A stretch of 11,799 nucleotides of DNA. Source: DATFMH01 sp035267045 (lineage in GTDB: Bacteria > Bacteroidota > Rhodothermia > Balneolales > DATFMH01). The notes below the pieces were generated by a model. The model saw only the letters and a list, made by a program, of their open reading frames with translations. It did not search any database and was not told the DNA's origin. The stretch is from contig DATFMH010000028.1 in the NCBI GenBank assembly GCA_035267045.1, positions 1 to 11,799 on the forward strand, given 5' to 3'. Shown piece by piece: positions 7,400 through 11,799 of the stretch. A program made the position numbers and the translations under genes. Numbering within the stretch: the first letter of the stretch is position 1; every line of letters begins with the position of its first letter.

Positions 7400-8679
7400 T
7401 AAATGAGGAGGTCATTAATATCCTGCGAGATCAGGGTCCGGTTATTTTATTGGAATCACAATCAACTGATCATCCTTCTTCCAATACCAGTTTTTTGGCC
7501 GGTAACCCGGAAGTTGAAATTAGAGCATTTGGTGATGATATCAGTATACATAATCATGTTGATGGAACTATCGAAAAATTGAAATTGAATCCATGGGAAG
7601 CATTAAAATACTTTCGTTCAGCATATCCCGGCTGGCATTTTGGATATCTCTCATATGATTTAAAAGACTATACAACCGGTTTTTATCCTGAATTCCGGCC
7701 TTCCCCAAAATTACCGGATCTCTATTTTTTTAAACCGTCTTTTCTGGTGAGTGAGGCGCATAATTCCGGGAGTCATATAATTACTGATAATAAGGCACTG
7801 ATCCAAAAACCAACAGTATTCAGTAATCAACACAATAAGTACCCATTCAAAACCGGGGATTTACGATCAAATGTGTCCAAATCGGATTACCTTAAATGTA
7901 TCCGTGAAGCGAAGAATATGATATACGAGGGTGAAAGCTATGAAATTAACCTTTCGCATCAATTGAGTAGTACTTTTTCGGGTGATCCATATGGATTATA
8001 TCTTCGTATGAAAAATTATGGCCCGGTTCCTTTTGGCGTTTTTATGCAAACTAAGGATGTTTCGGTTTGTTCAGCGTCTCCCGAAAGGTTTCTTAAGAAG
8101 ACAGCTGACAAATTGATATCCGAACCCATCAAAGGTACGAGTAAAAGAAGTTTATCTGCAGAAGAGGACACCCGCTTAATAAAAGAATTAGAATCATCAG
8201 TTAAAGATCGTGCAGAGAATCTCATGATTGTTGATCTTGTTCGAAATGACTTGAACAGAATTTCCCGGCCGGGTACCGTAAAGGTTGAAGAATTATGCAA
8301 AGTTTATAGTTTTAAGACCGTACACCAAATGGTTTCTAAAATATCATCGGGTATTCGTGAAGATATATCACCGGTAGAAAGTATCCGGTCATGTTTCCCA
8401 ATGGGATCTATGACGGGGGCACCTAAAATACGGGCCATGGAGCTTATTGAGGAGTTAGAACAATCTCGAAGAGGCTTGTATTCCGGTGCAATCGGCTATT
8501 TTACCCCGGAAGGCAACTTTGATTTTAATGTTGTGATTCGCACTGCTATAATTTTTAAAGGATTACTAACGTATGGTATAGGTGGAGCCATTACATCCGA
8601 TTCAGAACCGGAAAACGAATGGGAAGAAACCTGGATCAAAGCAAAAGCTTTACAAAATATCCTTAATCTACGTTTTTGA
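7390..8679 (+). CDS. pabB: Aminodeoxychorismate synthase component I
   Basis: This 429-residue chorismate-binding enzyme converts chorismate and ammonia to 4-amino-4-deoxychorismate, which PabC then cleaves. The deciding motif is PIKGT (246-250). Lysine here (K248) marks PabB, whereas anthranilate synthase TrpE has PIAGT. Other conserved parts are SASPERF (228-234), ENLMIVDLVRNDL (276-288), FPMGSMTGAPK (336-346), and GIGGAITSDSEPENEWEET (396-414). The N-terminal part (GPVILLES…SFLAGNP) is a typical, slightly short PabB lead-in. The start is a GTG inside the end of pabC. It is the most upstream possible start, because an in-frame TAA lies at 7369-7371. No strong Shine-Dalgarno precedes it, which fits translational coupling. 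No pabA glutaminase gene lies in the window, so TrpG or a distant PabA must supply ammonia. Confidence 0.92.
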   Translation: MALINEEVINILRDQGPVILLESQSTDHPSSNTSFLAGNPEVEIRAFGDDISIHNHVDGTIEKLKLNPWEALKYFRSAYPGWHFGYLSYDLKDYTTGFYPEFRPSPKLPDLYFFKPSFLVSEAHNSGSHIITDNKALIQKPTVFSNQHNKYPFKTGDLRSNVSKSDYLKCIREAKNMIYEGESYEINLSHQLSSTFSGDPYGLYLRMKNYGPVPFGVFMQTKDVSVCSASPERFLKKTADKLISEPIKGTSKRSLSAEEDTRLIKELESSVKDRAENLMIVDLVRNDLNRISRPGTVKVEELCKVYSFKTVHQMVSKISSGIREDISPVESIRSCFPMGSMTGAPKIRAMELIEELEQSRRGLYSGAIGYFTPEGNFDFNVVIRTAIIFKGLLTYGIGGAITSDSEPENEWEETWIKAKALQNILNLRF

Positions 8680-8752
8680 GTAAATAAGGGAATGCAGTAA
8701 TAATAGAATTGGTTCAGGTTAAGTAGACAGGTTTAAAATCTTAAATCAGCTT

Positions 8753-8759
8753 AAAGGAG
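8753..8759 (+). promoter_or_regulatory. Strong Shine-Dalgarno site for the AAA+ ATPase
   Basis: AAAGGAG lies 9 bases before the ATG at 8769. This is the clearest ribosome binding site in the window and fixes the start. The genes of the glucan block lack such a site, as is common in Bacteroidota-related bacteria. Confidence 0.7.
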
Positions 8760-8768
8760 TATTTTTTA

Positions 8769-10271
8769 ATGACGGTTTCATACCAAAAAATAAAAACACT
8801 GGGAGACCTTAAGAAAAGTGGATGGGAATCCGTTTCTGTAAAAGAAGAGATGAGACGGAACCTGATTACGAAAATGCAAAATGGGGAAACATTATTCCCC
8901 GGTATTCTGGGGTATGATAAAACGGTAATTCCACAGTTACAACATGCCATATTAGCGAAACATGATACATTGCTGTTGGGGCTCCGGGGTCAGGCGAAAA
9001 GCCGGATATTACGAATGTTAATCAATTTTTTGGATGAGTATATGCCCATTGTAGCAGGATCCGAGATCAATGATGATCCCTTTCATCCCATATCAAAATA
9101 TGCCCGCGAGTTACTTGAGAAAAAAGGGGATGATACACCCATTGAATGGGTCCACCGATCAAATCGATATGCTGAGAAACTGGCGACACCCGATACAACG
9201 GTGGCTGATCTGATCGGTGATATTGATCCGATAAAGGCAGCTACACGAAAAATCACCCTTGCGGATGAAGAAGTTATTAATTTCGGGATTATTCCAAGAA
9301 CCAACAGAGGTATCTTCGCCATAAATGAGTTGCCCGATTTACAGCCCCGTATTCAGGTTGCATTACTTAATATCATGCAGGAAAGGGACATACAGATACG
9401 CGGATTTAATATCAGAATACCTCTCGATATTAGTATTTTCTTCTCTGCCAATCCGGAAGATTATACAAATCGTGGTAATATTATCACACCATTAAAAGAT
9501 CGTATTGATGCTCAGATTATTACCCATTATCCCAGGACGATTGATATTGGTATGCAGATAACCGAGCAGGAAGCCTGGATCAGCAGGGAAAGTGACGTTA
9601 AGGTGATTATTCCTCATTTCATACGCGAGATTATTGAGGAAATGGCCTTTAATGCCCGCGAATCAGAGTATGTTGATCAGAAAAGCGGGGTATCGGCTCG
9701 ATTGACAATAACAGCCATGGAATTACTCGTTTCAAGTGCTGAGCGCCGCGCCCTTATGAATAATGAGAAAAAAACATATATACGTATAGCTGATTTATAT
9801 CATTCCTTACCTGCCCTGACCGGAAAACTGGAATTGGTCTACGAAGGGGAACAGGAAGGAGCTATTAATGTTGCGAAACATATGATTGGTAAAGCGATTA
9901 ATAAGGTATATGTCCGGTATTTCCCCAATCCTCAGTTACGTGACGACGAAGGTAATAATGATTATTCAGATATTGTTGAGTGGTTTTCAAGGGGAAATAA
10001 AGTGGAACTGCCGGATAATATTACTCTGAAAGAATATCAGAAAGCATTGAAATCGGTAAACGGCCTTGAAGATTTTGTAAAGGAACACAGTACTAAAATC
10101 GAAGATAAAGAAGAGTTACTGGTGCTCATGGATTTTGCGCTGGAAGCCCTCCACCAAAATTCCGTATTAGGAAAAGACGATCTGGACGATCAGCGTTCGT
10201 TTACGGACATGGTTGGCTCCATGCTTGGAGACTTAGGCGATATTGATAATGATTTTGGTGATTTTGAATAG
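8769..10271 (+). CDS. BchI/MoxR-like AAA+ ATPase (magnesium chelatase subunit I-like)
   Basis: This 500-residue cytoplasmic AAA+ ATPase belongs to the helix-2-insert group that includes BchI/ChlI and MoxR. Walker A is GLRGQAKS (71-78), with alanine at the usual second glycine and K77 and S78 kept. TVADLIGDIDPIKA (144-157) matches the chelatase-type stretch before Walker B. Walker B is IFAINELPDL (182-191), with N186-E187 in place of Asp-Glu. Sensor I is FFSANPEDY (N228), a likely arginine finger is R245 in PLKDRID, and sensor II is R311 in SARLT. A C-terminal extension of about 150 residues ends in an acidic Asp/Gly-rich tail (469-500). Such ATPases usually act with a VWA-domain protein to remodel a target or insert a metal. 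No VWA gene is next to it, and no chlorophyll or cobalamin gene is near, so the substrate is unknown. It may be autoannotated as a sigma-54 interacting regulator, but no GAFTGA motif is seen. Confidence 0.85.
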   Translation: MTVSYQKIKTLGDLKKSGWESVSVKEEMRRNLITKMQNGETLFPGILGYDKTVIPQLQHAILAKHDTLLLGLRGQAKSRILRMLINFLDEYMPIVAGSEINDDPFHPISKYARELLEKKGDDTPIEWVHRSNRYAEKLATPDTTVADLIGDIDPIKAATRKITLADEEVINFGIIPRTNRGIFAINELPDLQPRIQVALLNIMQERDIQIRGFNIRIPLDISIFFSANPEDYTNRGNIITPLKDRIDAQIITHYPRTIDIGMQITEQEAWISRESDVKVIIPHFIREIIEEMAFNARESEYVDQKSGVSARLTITAMELLVSSAERRALMNNEKKTYIRIADLYHSLPALTGKLELVYEGEQEGAINVAKHMIGKAINKVYVRYFPNPQLRDDEGNNDYSDIVEWFSRGNKVELPDNITLKEYQKALKSVNGLEDFVKEHSTKIEDKEELLVLMDFALEALHQNSVLGKDDLDDQRSFTDMVGSMLGDLGDIDNDFGDFE

Positions 10272-10309
10272 TACTTATTCAATATAATCATCTATATTAC
10301 GTTAATAAA

Positions 10310-10338
10310 TTGATATCAGATTAAAAAAAGTGTATCTT
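10310..10338 (+). promoter_or_regulatory. Sigma70-like promoter for rpmE
   Basis: TTGATA (10310-10315) and TATCTT (10333-10338) are separated by exactly 17 bases. They lie in the gap between the ATPase and rpmE, giving a leader of about 40 bases. This suggests the ribosomal protein gene is transcribed independently of the ATPase. Confidence 0.55.
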
Positions 10339-10382
10339 ACTTAGCTCAATAACGGATAGAAATTAATAAATCTCTACGGATC

Positions 10383-10598
10383 ATGAAAAAGGGAATTCAT
10401 CCAGAATATAAAGAGGTAACTGTTGTGATGAACGACGGTTCGGAAATAGTCACCAGAAGTACTATGAATACAAAAGGTGGTGTCTATCATCCTGAAGTCG
10501 ATTCAACAAATCATCCTTTTTATACCAATAAGCAGAAAATGATTATGAATGACGGTCGGGTAGAAAAATTCAACCGTCGTTACGGAAAGAAAAAGTAA
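10383..10598 (+). CDS. rpmE: 50S ribosomal protein L31, cysteine-free (zinc-independent) form
   Basis: This 71-residue protein of the large ribosomal subunit is recognised by the start MKKGIHPEYKEVTV, the RST motif (25-27), NHPFYTNKQK, and the end GRVEKFNRRYGKKK. The zinc-binding form of L31 carries a CxxC-type pair near residue 16 and a second cysteine pair just before HPF. Here those places read VMNDG and VDSTN, and the protein has no cysteine. It is therefore the C-minus type, not needing zinc. Its length matches the standard L31 (about 70 residues) and not the longer 80-90-residue type B paralogue. The start is the first ATG after the promoter. A terminator follows directly, so it looks monocistronic. 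Confidence 0.95.
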   Translation: MKKGIHPEYKEVTVVMNDGSEIVTRSTMNTKGGVYHPEVDSTNHPFYTNKQKMIMNDGRVEKFNRRYGKKK

Positions 10599-10606
10599 TA
10601 AGTTTT

Positions 10607-10645
10607 ATAACAAGCGGGTTCAATACCTGCTTGTTATTTCTTTTA
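10607..10645 (+). terminator. Intrinsic terminator after rpmE
   Basis: A 13-base stem with one G·U pair (10607-10619 with 10625-10637, core AACAAGC/GCTTGTT) encloses a 5-base loop. TTCTTTT follows. It starts 9 bases after the rpmE stop. The left side lacks an A-run directly against the stem, so it is not a good terminator for the convergent minus-strand gene. Confidence 0.85.
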
Positions 10646-10660
10646 TCACACATGTTACCT

Positions 10661-11413
10661 TTATAATGAGGTCTTTACATGTCGTGTATTCATTTCTTTT
10701 GTAATCCAGTTATCCGAATCGGCAGGGAAACCATCCAAATAGTGCATTTCTATTGTATCGGGATGTGTGACGATGATTGTATTGGATACTGTTCGTGCAA
10801 TATCACTCCACATTGAGATGGAATATTTACTCCTACCGGGATATTCGGATGCATGTAAGTCTTTTACATCTTTGAGGGAAACAATACTTTTATTGTCCAA
10901 AAAATTATTAAAAACAGATTTTCTGGATTCATAGACTTTCTCATATTCAAGGCCGGCTGATATCCATATTTGTCGCTCAACGGGCTCATCAAATAACTGT
11001 AACTTTTCCCCGTCCCAATGCCAACGTTTTAAAATCATAGGATCTGTTTGTACACCGATCAGTCGAAATGGCTGATATTTTTGCAAATCCAGTTTACGCA
11101 GTTTTTGATCACAGGTTGACAGATCAGGTTTATCAATTAATTCGTGTATAATTTGGCCACGAGTCTCAAATTCCTCTCCATCCGTTTGTTTATGATAGGC
11201 CTGATACCAGTTCATGATACTCAGACTCATAAGCTTATCATTTACTGCAATCCATGTTCCACCTTTGTTGCCATCAATAGGACGCATATATGACATCCCG
11301 TTTTTTGAGTCAGCTCTTGGGGGGAAGGCTTTTTTACGGCTTTTCAACTCATCACGATTCATACTGATGATATAAGAATGTTCATTTTTTGGGAAAAAAG
11401 TGATTGTACACAT
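10661..11413 (-). CDS. NRDE/TANGO2-family protein
   Basis: This 250-residue protein of the NRDE (DUF833, TANGO2) family is named for its conserved Asn-Arg-Asp-Glu. It starts MCTITF, and residue 2 is the conserved cysteine that would be the N-terminal nucleophile if the Ntn-hydrolase-like fold is active. The NRDE motif is at 19-22 (ISMNRDELKSRK). GGTWIAVND (51-59) and the late SMWSDIARTVSNTI followed by MHYLDGFP also match the family. The biochemical role of bacterial members is not established, although the eukaryotic homologue TANGO2 has been linked to lipid and heme handling. No signal peptide is present, so it is probably cytoplasmic. It is convergent with rpmE and stands alone. The start is fixed by the MCTI opening; no Shine-Dalgarno is evident. 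Confidence 0.9.
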   Translation of the reverse strand: MCTITFFPKNEHSYIISMNRDELKSRKKAFPPRADSKNGMSYMRPIDGNKGGTWIAVNDKLMSLSIMNWYQAYHKQTDGEEFETRGQIIHELIDKPDLSTCDQKLRKLDLQKYQPFRLIGVQTDPMILKRWHWDGEKLQLFDEPVERQIWISAGLEYEKVYESRKSVFNNFLDNKSIVSLKDVKDLHASEYPGRSKYSISMWSDIARTVSNTIIVTHPDTIEMHYLDGFPADSDNWITKEMNTRHVKTSL

Positions 11414-11426
11414 GGAGCTTCATCTT

Positions 11427-11477
11427 ATGTTCATTACCGTTGTCATGAAAGTATAACGAAAAACACATGATGAACAT
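11427..11477. repeat. 8-base inverted repeat flanking the TANGO2-gene promoter region
   Basis: ATGTTCAT (11427-11434) and ATGAACAT (11470-11477) are exact inverted copies, about 43 bases centre to centre. The candidate minus-strand -10 lies between them. They could be paired half-sites for a regulator, but an 8-base match in AT-rich DNA can arise by chance. Confidence 0.4.
11450..11455 (-). promoter_or_regulatory. Candidate -10 element for the NRDE/TANGO2 gene
   Basis: Read on the minus strand this is TATACT, a five-of-six match to the -10 consensus, about 36 bases before the ATG at 11413. No clear -35 sits 16-18 bases further upstream. Confidence 0.4.
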
Positions 11478-11603
11478 TCTGCAATTTATCGTCTTAAAAT
11501 AAATGAAGGTTACAATGAGAGTTTAATAAATGATAAATCAAGATAAAGTACTTATTTAACATGAATTCGACATAAGGAAATAACAGAGCAAGTATATCAA
11601 ATA

Positions 11604-11624
11604 GACTGATGACGATGGACGATA
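11604..11624. repeat. Degenerate tandem heptamer
   Basis: GACTGAT, GACGATG and GACGATA follow one another as three 7-base units. The last two differ at one base. This looks like the remnant of a short intergenic repeat array next to a GC-rich hairpin. Confidence 0.4.
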
Positions 11625-11627
11625 GAT

Positions 11628-11646
11628 CCTGTCTCCGGCAGGCAGG
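11628..11646. repeat. GC-rich REP-like hairpin
   Basis: CCTGTCT (11628-11634) can pair with AGGCAGG (11640-11646), seven base pairs with one G·U, around the loop CCGGC. It lies in a GC-rich patch within AT-rich flanks. CCGGCAGGCAGG-type palindromes are typical of dispersed intergenic repeats in some FCB genomes. There is no T-run after it, so it is not a terminator. Confidence 0.45.
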
Positions 11647-11772
11647 TGCAGGCGGTAGCTGTCCGAATGCTTTAATATTTATTCATAGATTAATCAAAAG
11701 ACAGATGAAAACAATAGTTTGGGTAATGAAAGTTAATCGCAGGGTGTACCGTGCAACATAAGACACAACGTT

Positions 11773-11799
11773 ATGGATTTATTAAGTGTTATAGTATTA
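11773..11799 (+). CDS. Possible start of a further gene, cut by the window edge
   Basis: An ATG at 11773 opens a frame of nine codons (MDLLSVIVL) that runs off the window. The hydrophobic residues would fit the start of a membrane protein such as a transporter. No Shine-Dalgarno is evident, and nine codons are too few for identification. Confidence 0.25.

Larger units (their letters stand above)
11414..11799. other. Mostly non-coding intergenic tail
   Basis: No gene of convincing length is visible on either strand. From left to right the stretch holds a candidate minus-strand promoter with flanking inverted repeats, an AT-rich segment, a degenerate heptamer repeat, a GC-rich hairpin, and a possible gene start at the right edge. 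The only other ATG frame of note, at 11705, closes after 18 codons. Confidence 0.6.

Noticed and set aside
7390..8679. Anthranilate synthase component I (TrpE)
   Set aside because: The motif is PIKGT, not PIAGT, and the neighbour is a pabC-like gene with no trp genes nearby.
8769..10271. Sigma-54 interacting transcription activator
   Set aside because: No GAFTGA loop or DNA-binding domain is visible, and the stretch before Walker B matches BchI-type ATPases.
10607..10645. Bidirectional terminator serving both rpmE and the convergent minus-strand gene
   Set aside because: There is a T-run only on the plus-strand side, and the left side reads AGTTTT with no A-run against the stem.
11705..11761. 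Small frame starting at ATG 11705
   Set aside because: It ends after 18 codons, has no ribosome binding site and no recognisable peptide.

Overview
The window looks like an ordinary chromosomal segment, roughly 40% GC, from a bacterium of the FCB group. The main clue is the C-terminus of the first amylase. It ends in a Por/type IX secretion sorting domain of the 'NYPNPFNPTT…YxL…GLYL…KKMMLLK' style, which is common in Balneolota, Rhodothermota, Ignavibacteriota, Calditrichota and Marinimicrobia. A Balneolota-like source fits the base composition and gene set, but the phylum is an inference. No mobile element, phage gene, CRISPR array, tRNA or rRNA was seen.

Positions 1-5852 form an alpha-glucan utilisation block. 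It starts with the 3' part of a LacI-family regulator, cut by the window edge. Next come two exported GH13 glycosidases. One is a 945-residue multidomain amylase with a T9SS sorting domain, so it is probably at the cell surface or released. The other is a 601-residue neopullulanase/cyclomaltodextrinase-like enzyme with only a signal peptide, so it is probably periplasmic. The likely flow is outside cleavage of starch followed by periplasmic breakdown of the imported oligosaccharides, under control of the LacI protein. A strong intrinsic terminator closes the block. No SusC/SusD-type transporter lies in the window.

Positions 5969-8679 form a second unit: a membrane-anchored thioredoxin-fold protein that has lost both catalytic cysteines, then pabC and pabB, which overlap by 10 bases. 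PabC and PabB make p-aminobenzoate for folate. No pabA is present, so the glutaminase subunit must come from elsewhere, perhaps TrpG.

Positions 8769-10271 encode a BchI/MoxR-like AAA+ ATPase with a good Shine-Dalgarno sequence and no adjacent VWA-domain partner. It is followed by rpmE (ribosomal protein L31, zinc-free form), which has its own sigma70-like promoter and a terminator. A TANGO2/NRDE-family gene runs convergently on the minus strand (10661-11413).

The last 386 bases are mostly non-coding. They hold a candidate promoter for the TANGO2 gene, a decayed heptamer repeat, a GC-rich hairpin, and possibly the first nine codons of another gene at the edge. I did not find convincing evidence of an undescribed system. 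The cysteine-less TlpA-like protein and the partnerless AAA+ ATPase are the items most worth a second look.
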